A stretch of DNA of 20,567 nt, from assembly GCA_005878665.1 (NCBI GenBank), contig VBLR01000123.1, positions 1 through 20,567 on the forward strand, given 5' to 3'. The notes beneath the pieces were generated by a model, which saw only the letters and a program-made list of their open reading frames with translations, had not been told where the DNA came from and did no database searches. Shown here in pieces: positions 13,065 to 20,567 of the stretch. This DNA is from Methanobacteriota archaeon (GTDB taxonomy: Archaea > Thermoplasmatota > Thermoplasmata > RBG-16-68-12). The first letter of the stretch is position 1. Each line of letters begins with the position of its first letter. A program made the position numbers and the translations under genes.

Positions 13065-13109
13065 CGCCTAAGTATCGTCCCCATCCTTCCTTCGGTCGAA
13101 GGTGTGAAC

Positions 13110-14387
13110 ATGGCCCGACCTCTCCGGCGGTTCTTCCAGCTGGCCGTGCCGGCCGTCCTGGTTGTCCTCCTCCTGGCGTCCTCGCTGACGCACGCGTCGG
13201 CCACGATTGTCGCGATGGCGAGCGACTCGGCGGTGGGGAAGAACAGCCTCGCGATGTCCGGGAGCCAAGACATCCTCAAGGACGCGCTCGGAAAATACAT
13301 GGCCGTCTACGCGGACGCCGGCGGAAATCTCTCGGTCGTCTGGGCGAACGGCGATCCCACGCAGTCGGGTGCTTGGAGCTCGCCGGCCAAGTCACCGACG
13401 CCCGTCGCGGCGTACCGAAGGCCGGCGGCGGTCTTCACGTCCCCGCTCTCGATGCGAATCATCGCGGAAGGAGGACCCGCAGCGGGGGACCTGGTCGACA
13501 TGCCGGTGAGCGTGAGCCGTGATCTCGCGGGAAATATCGCGTCGATTTCCTTCGGCTCCCCGACGGTCCTGGCGACCTCCGCCCAGTACGCGTCGGCGAT
13601 CTCGACCCACGACGGAGGGATCGTCGTCACGTGGAATTCCGCGGTGGCCGGCGTGTCTTCGACCGTGTTCAGCTTCCGATGGACCTTGTTGACCGGTTGG
13701 ACGAGCGTGTCGGATCCGTTGTCCCGCACGCCGGATACCGTGATCAAGGACACGGCGAACGCAAACAACATTCAAGCCAACATCATCGAGCGGCCCGACA
13801 ACTTCGCGTTGCTCGTCGTCGGCAACCGAGGCGAGCGATCGAACGACACGACCCTCGTGTTCAACTCCGCCTCGTACGGCGTGCTCGGGTGGGCCTGGGG
13901 GGCCCAAAACCTGGCCTACGAGACGGACGCATCGCGCGGTCTCTCCGATGCGACCGACCTCGCTTGGGATCCGGTCCGGTCGGTGGTCGTCGCCACGTAC
14001 GATATCTCCCGGACGAGTCGGTACGGGATCATCCAGATCGACGCGGCCGGATCGAAAGTCCATGTCGACACTCCGGACCTCAAGCTGACGAACAACGAAT
14101 GGGGCGTCCTGGAGGTGGATCCGAGCACCGGGGACTACTACCTGTTCACGATGGACACTCCGCTCAGCCCACCCTGGGGCCAGGAGTACGGCAACGTGAC
14201 GTACACCCGCCGATCGAACGGTGTATGGTCCGCCACCCTGACGCTCATCGACGCGGGGATCGACAACATGGGCATCTCGCCGCTTCGCCCGAGCCTCGGG
14301 ACCGGAGGCGACGGGGCCCGCGAGATCATCTACGCGAAGGGGAAGACGGCGCCGGCCACGCTCAACTTCGTCCGGTTGAATCCCTGA
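13110..14387 (+). CDS. Secreted beta-rich protein, propeller-like
   Basis: 425 residues from ATG 13110, which places a basic start (MARPLRRFFQ) directly before a signal peptide (LAVPAVLVVLLLASSLTHASA). The mature part is almost wholly beta strand, rich in Gly, Ser, Thr and Asp, with recurring blocks such as 'MAVYADAGGNLSVVWANGD', 'GGIVVTWNSAVAG' and 'SNGVWSATLTLIDAG'. This pattern, with exposed Asp/Asn turns and W-S near strand ends, suggests a beta-propeller of the sialidase/BNR-like kind. No full Asp-box, catalytic triad or anchor is obvious, and there is no C-terminal membrane segment. A CCTAAGTATC element about 35 nt upstream may be the promoter. It stands alone; function unknown. Confidence 0.78.
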   Translation: MARPLRRFFQLAVPAVLVVLLLASSLTHASATIVAMASDSAVGKNSLAMSGSQDILKDALGKYMAVYADAGGNLSVVWANGDPTQSGAWSSPAKSPTPVAAYRRPAAVFTSPLSMRIIAEGGPAAGDLVDMPVSVSRDLAGNIASISFGSPTVLATSAQYASAISTHDGGIVVTWNSAVAGVSSTVFSFRWTLLTGWTSVSDPLSRTPDTVIKDTANANNIQANIIERPDNFALLVVGNRGERSNDTTLVFNSASYGVLGWAWGAQNLAYETDASRGLSDATDLAWDPVRSVVVATYDISRTSRYGIIQIDAAGSKVHVDTPDLKLTNNEWGVLEVDPSTGDYYLFTMDTPLSPPWGQEYGNVTYTRRSNGVWSATLTLIDAGIDNMGISPLRPSLGTGGDGAREIIYAKGKTAPATLNFVRLNP

Positions 14388-14504
14388 CAACGGCCGGATT
14401 CGCCGTTGAACGAATCCGGGCCAGCCCGACCGCTCGGGGATTCAATCGCAACGAGCTCGTCGTCATCCTGTGCCCCGCCGGGGCTGTGCGGTCTCGGCCG
14501 CTCG

Positions 14505-15338
14505 CTACCCGAGGAAGTGCACCAGTTCGGGGTTCAGCTTGGTCGCGTGCGTCCAGTTCAGGCCGTGCGGTGCGCCCTCGACCGCGATTAGCTTGCTCCC
14601 TTTCACGAACTCGGCCATGCGGTTTCCGGCGACGGGGAATGGCACAATGCGATCTGCATCTCCGTGAATCACCAGCGTCGGGACGTCGATCTGTTTGAGG
14701 TCCTCCCGAAAGTCGGTCGACGAGAACGCCGTGACACAATCCACGGTGCCTTTCGGCGAAGCGCCCGCCGCGATGTTCCAATTCATCTGGACTGCCTGGT
14801 CGCTGACCAGCCTGCCGCCGAAGACGTCTACGTTGAAGAAGTCCCGGAGAAACTGGGACAGAAACGCGGGGCGATCAGCGGCGATCGCCGCCTTGATTCC
14901 TTCGAATGCGCCCGCGTCGACCCCGCCCGGGTTGTCGGCCGTCTTCAGAAGGAACGGTGTAACGGCGGCCATGAACACTGCCTTGCTCACACCGTCCGAT
15001 CCGTACTTTCCGAAGTAGCGGGCGACCTCGCCGCCTCCCATCGAGAAGCCGACCAGGGCGAAATCGTGAAGGTCGAGCTTCGTCACGAGCTTGTGCAGGT
15101 CCTCGGTGAACGTGTCGTAGTCATATCCGATCGACGGCTTGCTGGATTGGCCAAACCCTCTGCGGTCGTACGTGATGACTCGATGACCTGCGCCCAGGAG
15201 GTCCGCGACCTGCCTCTCCCACGCGGCGCCGCTGAGCGGCCATCCGTGAACCAGCACGACGGGCTTCCCCGAGCCATGGTCCTCATAATAGATGTCAATC
15301 GGCGCCGAATTTTCCTGACCCACTGTGACGGTGCTCAT
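14505..15338 (-). CDS. Alpha/beta hydrolase, haloperoxidase-like
   Basis: 277 residues. The fold signatures are HGWPLSG (oxyanion region, 31-37), YDRRGFGQSS (58-67), nucleophile elbow GFSMGG with S99, acid residue D229 in HGDADRIVP, and H258 in GAPHGLNWTH. This set matches the cofactor-free 'non-heme chloroperoxidase' subgroup of alpha/beta hydrolases, which in practice are mostly esterases or perhydrolases. ATG 15338 is preceded by AGGAGG at a 5-nt spacing and by a TATATAA box at 15374-15380. The open frame continues upstream but that part lacks family similarity, so it was excluded. The gene is divergent from a pirin-like gene. The natural substrate is unknown. Confidence 0.93.
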   Translation of the reverse strand: MSTVTVGQENSAPIDIYYEDHGSGKPVVLVHGWPLSGAAWERQVADLLGAGHRVITYDRRGFGQSSKPSIGYDYDTFTEDLHKLVTKLDLHDFALVGFSMGGGEVARYFGKYGSDGVSKAVFMAAVTPFLLKTADNPGGVDAGAFEGIKAAIAADRPAFLSQFLRDFFNVDVFGGRLVSDQAVQMNWNIAAGASPKGTVDCVTAFSSTDFREDLKQIDVPTLVIHGDADRIVPFPVAGNRMAEFVKGSKLIAVEGAPHGLNWTHATKLNPELVHFLG

Positions 15339-15373
15339 CTTCTCCTCCTGGTTTTCCGCACGCCGGTACAGCG

Positions 15374-15380
15374 TATATAA
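15374..15380 (-). promoter_or_regulatory. TATA box of the alpha/beta hydrolase gene
   Basis: TTATATA on the minus strand lies about 39 nt before the ATG at 15338. With an initiation about 26 nt on, the transcript would carry a 13-nt leader holding the AGGAGG ribosome-binding site at 15344-15349, a contrast to the leaderless neighbours. Confidence 0.65.
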
Positions 15381-15540
15381 TGGGTGTGCACGGGAATCCC
15401 GAGGCCCAACGCGCCCGCTTGGATCGGGAGAAGGGAGTGGGCCCGGACGTTCCGACCTCTCTCGGTCGTATCGAACCGCCGGGCATGATGAACCTACTAC
15501 ACTGATCCCGGGGAGCGAGCGCACGGAGTCGTTAGATACT

Positions 15541-15548
15541 CAAATACA
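15541..15548 (+). promoter_or_regulatory. TATA-like box of the pirin-like gene
   Basis: CAAATACA is centred 30 nt before ATG 15575, which implies a leader of only a few bases. Confidence 0.45.
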
Positions 15549-15574
15549 TCTGTCGGAGGACGTCCGGTGATACG

Positions 15575-16336
15575 ATGACGGGGAAGTCCCAACTTGGACA
15601 GGTCATGATTCGTTCGAGTCACGAGGACCTCTCCGATCCGACGTCGCATCTTCTCATGCCGACCGCCGAGCAGGGTCCGTTCCCGCCGTTCGATCGGTTC
15701 GCCGAAACGGTCGCGACGAAACGGATCCAGGTGGGGCTCCATCCTCACTTGGCAGAGGAGGTCGTCGCCTACGTGCTCGATGGATACGTGCACCACGAGG
15801 ACGGCGGCACGCACACCGTGCTTTCTCCAGGATCCGTGCTCGTCGTCACCGCTCATCAAGAGATCCGTCACGAACTCACGATGCAGCCGTCCCAGGAGGG
15901 CGGGAGCGCTCGATGGCTGTCGATTGTGCTGCGTTTGCCCTGGCACACGGAGGCGCCCCCGACCTCGATCCAGATCAAGGATGCGGGAGATGCAACGGAA
16001 TCACTCGACGGCACGATGCGACGCCCGGTCGTCGGGCCGCTCGCGCGGGCCGAGACGTTCATGCAACTCGAGTGCATGGACATCGAGTTCACCCGGGAGG
16101 CGGACGTCTCGATTCCCGTCGATCGCAAGCGACGTGGGCTGGCGTACGTTCTCCGAGGATCCGGGATGATTGAGAAGAAACCGGTCCAGATGGGTCACGG
16201 GGCGTTATTCGAAAACGTGTCCAAGATCGCGTTGTACGGATCACCCGGATTCCGGGTGTTCCTCGCGACCGTTCCCATCGTGGAGGGCCGGGACGAGAGC
16301 GACACCGAGGCCGCTCCGCAGGATCGAGGAGTCTGA
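15575..16336 (+). CDS. Pirin-like bicupin protein
   Basis: 253 residues, usual for the pirin/YhhW family. The N-terminal cupin has the expected metal ligands: H56 and H58 in GLHPHLAEEVVAYVLDG, and H99/E100 in EIRHEL, with the HEDGGTHTVLSPG strand between them aligning to the pirin HED-x-x-G-H-T segment. The C-terminal cupin (about 150-235) lacks the ligands, as in other pirins. Family members include quercetin dioxygenases and redox-responsive regulators. The N-terminal residues before about 25 are poorly conserved. It diverges from the haloperoxidase-like hydrolase gene, a pairing that would fit a response to reactive oxygen or aromatic compounds, but this is inference. Activity cannot be deduced. 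Confidence 0.83.
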   Translation: MTGKSQLGQVMIRSSHEDLSDPTSHLLMPTAEQGPFPPFDRFAETVATKRIQVGLHPHLAEEVVAYVLDGYVHHEDGGTHTVLSPGSVLVVTAHQEIRHELTMQPSQEGGSARWLSIVLRLPWHTEAPPTSIQIKDAGDATESLDGTMRRPVVGPLARAETFMQLECMDIEFTREADVSIPVDRKRRGLAYVLRGSGMIEKKPVQMGHGALFENVSKIALYGSPGFRVFLATVPIVEGRDESDTEAAPQDRGV

Positions 16337-16409
16337 AGGCCCGAGGAGTTCGTCGTCAGCTTCTCGGACCGACGGGCGAAGGCTGGCTCACGAGACCGGG
16401 ATTGACGTG

Positions 16410-16895
16410 TCATCCCGTCAGGTGAGACCTCAGCATCCACTCCTGTTTCTCGAGCCCGCGGGCGATCTCGATGTAGACGTCCTGAGTCGGAAGGTCCTCT
16501 TCGCTCGCGTCGATGCCCCCTCGAATCTCGGCGATTGCCGCGCTCGCGCGCTCGACGAGCGCTGCCAGGAGGACGTCCTGCCGGTGTTCGTCCAGCGGAA
16601 ACGGCGAAAGCGTGGTTTCCTTCACCGCCCCCTCGATCGTCCCATGCGACGTGCCGTGAAGCTGAACCGCTCGCTCGGCCACGAGGTCGGCATATTCTCT
16701 CGTCTGGTCCGCGAAACGGTCGAACAGTTCATGGAGCTGAGCGAATCCCGGGCCTTGCAGGTTCCAATGGGCCTGTTTGTAGGCCGTCGCCATTGACGTC
16801 ATGTTCGCCAGATTCAAGTTCAGTCCGCGAACGAGTCGTTCTTGGACGTTTCGGTTCAGTGCCGCTCCCTCCTTGCGTCGCTTCGCGCGTTCCAT
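16410..16895 (-). CDS. dps: Dps-type ferritin-like protein
   Basis: 161 residues, normal for Dps. The inter-subunit ferroxidase residues are all present: H43 (AHWNLQGPG), H55 and D59 (LHELFDRF), D70 and E74 (YADLVAERAVQLHG). These dodecameric proteins oxidise Fe(II) with H2O2 and can shield DNA. The N-terminus MERAKRRKEG is short and basic, which could allow DNA contact. ATG 16895 was chosen because CATATC at 16916-16921 lies about 24 nt upstream, giving a leaderless start; GTG 16907 is the alternative. The C-terminus is helical (EEDLPTQDVYIEIARGLEKQEWMLRSHL) as expected. It converges with the pirin-like gene, with a 73-nt gap. Confidence 0.92.
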   Translation of the reverse strand: MERAKRRKEGAALNRNVQERLVRGLNLNLANMTSMATAYKQAHWNLQGPGFAQLHELFDRFADQTREYADLVAERAVQLHGTSHGTIEGAVKETTLSPFPLDEHRQDVLLAALVERASAAIAEIRGGIDASEEDLPTQDVYIEIARGLEKQEWMLRSHLTG

Positions 16896-17088
16896 GAATC
16901 CACCCACGGACGGTCGATATGGCTGAACGCGTCATCAGGATTGTGTTCCGTACGGTCGGACCGTCGAGCCGTGACGATCCAGGCTCCGACCTCCTTCGAC
17001 ATCTCCCCCCGGACCAGAGTCAATGAAACGGATACTCCTGCAATTCCCACCACGCTTCAGTCTTGCTCCCCGAGGACTTGGCAGATTC

Positions 17089-17106
17089 GTAAACCCAAAG
17101 GGTTAC
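17089..17106. repeat. Palindrome-like element GTAAACCC-AAAGGGTTAC
   Basis: An 18-nt imperfect palindrome just before the glyoxalase-family gene. It matches the element at 1086-1103 at 15 of 18 positions and sits a few bases upstream of a possible TATA box (GTGTACTC). Confidence 0.4.
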
Positions 17107-17140
17107 CCGGCAGTGTACTCTTGGATCGGAGGGACGGACA

Positions 17141-17462
17141 TGGGTTCCGACGGCATCGCGACGAATGGGTGTCGCATCTTCATCCGCGTTGACGACCTGG
17201 AAAAGGCGCTTCGGTTCTATCGTGACCTCCTCGGCCATCCCGTGGAGCGCGTCTCGGACCGATGGGCCGATCTGGCCCCGCCCGTGGGTTGACACTGACG
17301 CTCGAGGACGAGGGACCGGTTGAGTTCCACGTCGACAACTTCGAGGAGGCGGCTGAGCGAATGGAAACGGCGGGAGTCCCCGTTGAGCGCCGAGACCGGC
17401 ATGGGGGCAAGGTCCGAGATCCATCGGGGAACGTCCTCGGCCTTCATGACCATCGGGAGTAG
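17141..17462 (+). pseudogene. Glyoxalase/VOC-family gene with a frameshift
   Basis: ATG 17141 follows GGAGG at a suitable distance. The first frame gives a typical VOC opening (CRIFIRVDDLEKALRFYRDLLGHPVE) and reads into TGA at 17290. The remaining half (LTLTLEDEGPVEFHVDNFEE, then VRDPSGNVLGLHDH) continues in the -1 frame and ends at 17462. Joined, the two parts make one complete VOC domain of about 107 residues, so one base has been lost near 17275-17292, in a C/G-rich run. This could be a real pseudogene or a sequencing error. No slippery heptamer fits the junction, so programmed frameshifting is unlikely. VOC proteins include glyoxalases, dioxygenases and resistance proteins; substrate unknown. 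Confidence 0.75.
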
Positions 17463-17678
17463 CCCACGCGAGGGCCCGAATCCGGAGTGGTCCAAGACTT
17501 ACTCGGCCACAGGCGGTAGACGACCCAGGCGTACACGCTGACGGCGGTGCTCGCCAATGCGTTCGACGCCGTTCGGAGGTCCCGTCCTCACGTGCACACC
17601 CGTCAGTATCGTCGAAGAGGCCGACTGCGCAACCCTGAAATAGAAGCCTCTCGTGTTTGAGGAACCGTCCGATACGCT

Positions 17679-18692
17679 ATGCCCGAACTTCGAAAAGACT
17701 ACGTCACGGATACCTGGGTCGTCTTCTCCGCAGCACGGGCGCAACGGCCCGGCGCCTTTCGAGGCGGGAACTCGACGACGGACCCGGAGAAGTGCCCCTT
17801 CTGCTACGGCCACGAGCACATGACCCCGCCCGAGGTGCTGGCATATCGGAAGGACGGAGTCCCGAACGGCACCGGATGGTGGATCCGCTGCGTCCCGAAC
17901 AAATACCCGGCGCTGCAGGTCGAGGGAGAGGTCCATCGCCGCGTGAGCCAGCTGTTCCACAGCGTGAACGGCGTCGGGGCGCACGAGATTATCGTCGAGA
18001 CGCCGGAGCACGAAGACCACCTGTCCATGCAGAGCGAGTTCCAGGTCCAGGAAATCATTACCGCGTACAAGCAGCGGTATCTCGACCTGATCCGCGACAA
18101 GCGGTTCAAGTACATCCTGATCTTCAAGAACCACGGCGAGAGGGCGGGCGCTTCGATCTCCCATCCGCACTCGCAACTCATTGCGACGCCGATCGTGCCG
18201 CGTCGGATCGTGGAGGAGGTCAATTCCCTCAATAGATTCTACGAGTCGACCGGGGGATCCTGCCTCTATTGCGAAATCGTCGAGACGGAGCTCGAGGAAG
18301 AGAAGCGGATCGTCTCGGAAAACGAGTCGTTCGTCTGCCTATCCCCCTATGCGGCCCGGTTCCCGTTCGAAACATGGATCCTGCCGAAGGCCCATGAGAT
18401 GGCGTTCGAGGACATCGCGGACGACGAGCGGACTCCCTTCGCCCGCATCCTCAAGGACATCCTGGGTCGGATGTTCGGCATCCTCGACGACCCGCCCTTC
18501 AACTATTACATTCACACGGCTCCCTGCGATCGGAAGGAGTCAAAGTACCACTGGCATCTCGAGATCACGCCGCGGCTCACGGAGACCGCAGGGTTCGAAC
18601 GAGGGACCGGCTTCTACATCAATCCCGTCATGCCAGAGGACGCGGCCGCGATCCTGCGGGAGCGGGCGAAGCTCTCAGAGAAACCACAGTGA
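17679..18692 (+). CDS. galT: Galactose-1-phosphate uridylyltransferase
   Basis: 337 residues, full length, two HIT-type halves. The active site is HPHSQ at 162-166, in which the second histidine is the nucleotidylated residue. C39-x2-C42 (CPFC) and C195-x2-C198 (CLYC) are likely zinc ligands, and HWHLEI (291-296) is the second HIT motif. The enzyme exchanges UMP between UDP-glucose and galactose-1-phosphate in the cytoplasm. A TGAAATAG element about 38 nt upstream may be the promoter. It is convergent with glycogen synthase with a gap of 23 nt. Because no galactokinase or epimerase is in view and the neighbours are glycogen genes, a broader sugar-1-phosphate nucleotidyltransferase role is possible. 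Confidence 0.94.
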   Translation: MPELRKDYVTDTWVVFSAARAQRPGAFRGGNSTTDPEKCPFCYGHEHMTPPEVLAYRKDGVPNGTGWWIRCVPNKYPALQVEGEVHRRVSQLFHSVNGVGAHEIIVETPEHEDHLSMQSEFQVQEIITAYKQRYLDLIRDKRFKYILIFKNHGERAGASISHPHSQLIATPIVPRRIVEEVNSLNRFYESTGGSCLYCEIVETELEEEKRIVSENESFVCLSPYAARFPFETWILPKAHEMAFEDIADDERTPFARILKDILGRMFGILDDPPFNYYIHTAPCDRKESKYHWHLEITPRLTETAGFERGTGFYINPVMPEDAAAILRERAKLSEKPQ

Positions 18693-18715
18693 GTTGTGCG
18701 AGTTCTGAAGCCTCA

Positions 18716-20146
18716 TCAGGTCGCCGCGCTGACCCGCGCACGCACTTTCTCGTACAGGGCAACGTACTGGCGGGCCGATGCGTTCCACGACAAATCGGTT
18801 GACATGGCGCGTTGGACGATCGACTTCCACCCCCGTCCGACGTGATAGCACCCGACGGCTCGCAGAACCGCCTCGAGGAGGGCGTCGGGAGTGTACTCGC
18901 GAAACGCGAATCCGTTCCCCTTGGAAGGGTCCCCTGTCACGTCGACGACGGTGTCGGCCAGGCCGCCCGTGGAACGGACAATCGGGATCGTGCCGTAGCG
19001 GAGGCTGATCATCTGTCCCAGACCACACGGCTCGAACTTCGAGGGCATCAGGAAGAAATCGGAACCTGCGTAGATCCGATGCGCGAGGGCCTCGTCATAT
19101 TTCAGCCAGACCATCAAGTCGCTCCGTATTCGGGCGAGCTCGGACACCGGTTCTTCGTACTTCTTCTCCCCCGTGCCAAGGAGGACGAACTGGACTCCCT
19201 GGTCCAGGATCTTCGGAAGCGCCTCGATCAGGATGTCGAACCCTTTCTGCGCCGTGACCCTCGAGACGTATCCGATCAAAGGCGCTTTCGCATCCTCGCG
19301 GAGGCTCGCCTCCTTCTGAAGGGCAGTCTTGTTCGATCGCTTTCTCTCCAGGGTGGATCTCGAGTACTTCTGGGTCAGGAACGAATCCTTCGCAGGATTC
19401 CATACGTCGTAGTCGATGCCGTTTAGAATTCCGGAGAGCTTCGAGCCGCGGGAGCGGAGGAGGCCGTCGAGTCGTTCTCCGAATTCCGCCGTCTGGATTT
19501 CCCTTGCATACGTCGGGCTGACCGTGTTCACGAAGTCCGCGGAGACGATCCCGGCCTTCATGAAATTTAATTGACCGTAAAACTCGGCTCCACCGGGGCC
19601 CCACAGGTCGCCGGGCAGTCCTAGCCACTCGAACAGCTCGCGGGAAAACAAGCCTTGATGGAGGAGATTGTGGATTGTAAGGACGGTTCCGATCCGCCGG
19701 AACCTGGCATCTCCTGCCGACTTCGAACGAAGGAATGCGGGAACCAGGGCCGAATGCCAGTCGTTCACGTGAATGATGTCGGGCCAGAAATCCGCGGCCG
19801 GGAGCATGTCCAGGATGGCCTTGCAAAAGAATCCGAACCGTTTCCCGTCGTCGTCATACTCATAGACCTTCGGACGATCGTAGAGGTCCGGTTTGTCCAC
19901 GAGATAGACCGGGACGCCTCCGATCCGCGCCATTCGGAGGCCGGCCTCCTCGCCCGCGGCCCCGAGGTCGACGGGGAAGCGGGCTAGGTCTTCGAGAGAG
20001 TCCTTGATCATTCCGTATCGAGGAAGGACGATTCGCACATCGTGGCCGAGGGCCTTCAGGGCTTTCGGCAAACTTCCCGCGACATCTCCAAGGCCGCCCA
20101 CCTTGGCCAAGGGATAGGCCTCGGCCGAGGCGAAAAGAATCTTCAT
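18716..20146 (-). CDS. glgA: Glycogen synthase, GT5 family
   Basis: 476 residues, full length. The N-terminal Rossmann domain holds the K15-V-G-G-L nucleotide-sugar motif (LAKVGGLGDVAGSLPKAL) and HVNDWHSALVP; the C-terminal domain holds IGYVSRVTAQKGFDIL, LLGTGEKKYEE and the acceptor/donor motif PSKFEPCGLGQMISLRYG, then STGGLADTV. The enzyme adds glucose from ADP- or UDP-glucose to the non-reducing end of alpha-1,4-glucan in the cytoplasm. GTTTAAGT at 20177-20184 lies about 34 nt before the ATG and is the likely TATA box. It is divergent from a GH57 gene, a common arrangement for glycogen synthesis in archaea and bacteria. Donor nucleotide is not decided by sequence. Confidence 0.96.
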   Translation of the reverse strand: MKILFASAEAYPLAKVGGLGDVAGSLPKALKALGHDVRIVLPRYGMIKDSLEDLARFPVDLGAAGEEAGLRMARIGGVPVYLVDKPDLYDRPKVYEYDDDGKRFGFFCKAILDMLPAADFWPDIIHVNDWHSALVPAFLRSKSAGDARFRRIGTVLTIHNLLHQGLFSRELFEWLGLPGDLWGPGGAEFYGQLNFMKAGIVSADFVNTVSPTYAREIQTAEFGERLDGLLRSRGSKLSGILNGIDYDVWNPAKDSFLTQKYSRSTLERKRSNKTALQKEASLREDAKAPLIGYVSRVTAQKGFDILIEALPKILDQGVQFVLLGTGEKKYEEPVSELARIRSDLMVWLKYDEALAHRIYAGSDFFLMPSKFEPCGLGQMISLRYGTIPIVRSTGGLADTVVDVTGDPSKGNGFAFREYTPDALLEAVLRAVGCYHVGRGWKSIVQRAMSTDLSWNASARQYVALYEKVRARVSAAT

Positions 20147-20176
20147 CGAATGCCCGGAGAGGACGCGACGGTCCTT

Positions 20177-20184
20177 ACTTAAAC
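20177..20184 (-). promoter_or_regulatory. TATA box of glgA
   Basis: GTTTAAGT on the minus strand is centred about 34 nt before ATG 20146, giving a leader of about 8 nt. The 133-nt spacer to the divergent GH57 gene shows no clear second box. Confidence 0.55.
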
Positions 20185-20279
20185 CTGTTTCCGTGCATCC
20201 TCGTCCGAGCCCCGTACCCCGATGCCGGGCCTAGCCTGACCGGCCGGGGTACTTGCGAAGGGTTTTTCCTTGGATATCC

Positions 20280-20567
20280 ATGCAGAGGGCCGTGTCGCCC
20301 ACTCCCCGCGGTACTCTCCTGCTCGTGCTTCACACGCACCTACCATGGGTTCTCGGTCATGGTCGCTGGCCCCACGGGGAATCGTGGCTCTACGAAGCCG
20401 CGGCGGAGTGCTACCTTCCGCTCCTCCGGCTTCTGGATCGCCTCGAGGCCGAGGATCGCAAGGGGTCCGTCACGATCGGCGTGACCCCCGTCCTCGCCGA
20501 GATGCTGTCGACACCGCGGTTCCGCGACGGGTTCCTGGCGTACCTGGAGGAACGGGCAAGTCGCGCG
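20280..20567 (+). CDS. GH57 family enzyme, N-terminus only
   Basis: The first 96 residues before the right edge. After a short lead, LLLVLHTHLPWVLGHGRWPHGE is the characteristic opening of GH57 proteins, with HTHLPW in the first conserved region and the GESWLYEAAAECYLPLL helix following as in GH57 1,4-alpha-glucan branching enzymes. The catalytic Glu and Asp lie beyond the window. GH57 also includes alpha-amylases and amylopullulanases, but the Trp/Tyr-rich opening and the divergent glycogen synthase favour a branching enzyme. ATG 20280 is the likely start; no TATA box is obvious. Confidence 0.86.
   Translation, partial: MQRAVSPTPRGTLLLVLHTHLPWVLGHGRWPHGESWLYEAAAECYLPLLRLLDRLEAEDRKGSVTIGVTPVLAEMLSTPRFRDGFLAYLEERASRA

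Noticed and set aside
17270..17295. Programmed -1 frameshifting in the VOC gene
   Set aside because: No X-XXY-YYZ slippery heptamer fits the junction and no downstream pseudoknot is evident; a base loss or sequencing error explains it more simply.
17499..17640. Short minus-strand frames before galT, one with a hydrophobic stretch (NALASTAVSVYAWVVYRLW)
   Set aside because: Only about 40 codons between stops, no promoter or ribosome site. The 216-nt spacer 17463-17678 shows nothing else convincing apart from the TGAAATAG element.
18588..18602. GGGTTCGAAC, resembling a tRNA T arm
   Set aside because: It is inside galT in frame (GFERG) and has no acceptor or anticodon stems around it.
1..20567. 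CRISPR arrays, insertion sequences or integration sites
   Set aside because: No regularly spaced repeats, transposase or integrase motifs, or paired direct repeats were seen on reading both strands.

Overview
This looks like a chromosomal segment of a high-GC archaeon, most likely a Thermoplasmatota-type euryarchaeote; the phylum is inferred, not proven. The archaeal signs are a tRNA-Leu split by a bulge-helix-bulge intron, TATA-like boxes about 25-35 nt before many start codons with little or no leader, several cupredoxins with membrane anchors in place of any visible cytochrome c, and an A-type oxidase with subunits I and III fused. No CRISPR array, insertion sequence, rRNA or phage module was seen.

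Layout. 1-1136: a partial minus-strand hypothetical gene, a hypothetical PsbP-like protein and a doubtful 20-codon ORF. 1141-4019: a retropepsin-like (RimB/PF05618-type) protease divergent from a RimK-type ATP-grasp ligase, followed by a small helical protein and an aldo/keto reductase. 4023-4791 (minus): a cupredoxin with a C-terminal anchor, and upstream of it tRNA-Leu(UAA) with an intron in the T loop. 4945-11101: the respiratory block. It has a polytopic membrane protein with a CPAC motif, an N-anchored cupredoxin divergent from coxB, then coxB, coxA-coxC fusion, a small subunit IV-like protein and a rusticyanin-like cupredoxin in tight succession, and a convergent six-helix membrane protein. 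11215-17462: housekeeping and stress genes (SDR, zinc-ribbon protein, DUF488, secreted protein, alpha/beta hydrolase, pirin-like bicupin, Dps, frameshifted glyoxalase-family gene). 17679-20567: GalT, glycogen synthase and the start of a GH57 enzyme, a probable glycogen/sugar-nucleotide locus.

How the genes fit. CoxB carries a complete CuA site and CoxA a complete heme/CuB site, so the oxidase should be active. Three cupredoxins with three different copper-loop designs flank it and are the obvious candidate electron donors. CoxA keeps the D-channel residues but has isoleucine where the K-channel lysine is expected. Dps, the hydrolase, the pirin-like protein and the reductases fit an aerobic, oxidatively stressed lifestyle.

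The strongest unusual items are the tRNA intron, which restores a textbook T loop when removed, the K-channel substitution, and the apparent glutamine axial ligand in one cupredoxin. Gene starts were chosen from TATA spacing, Shine-Dalgarno motifs and domain boundaries, and several differ from the longest open frame.
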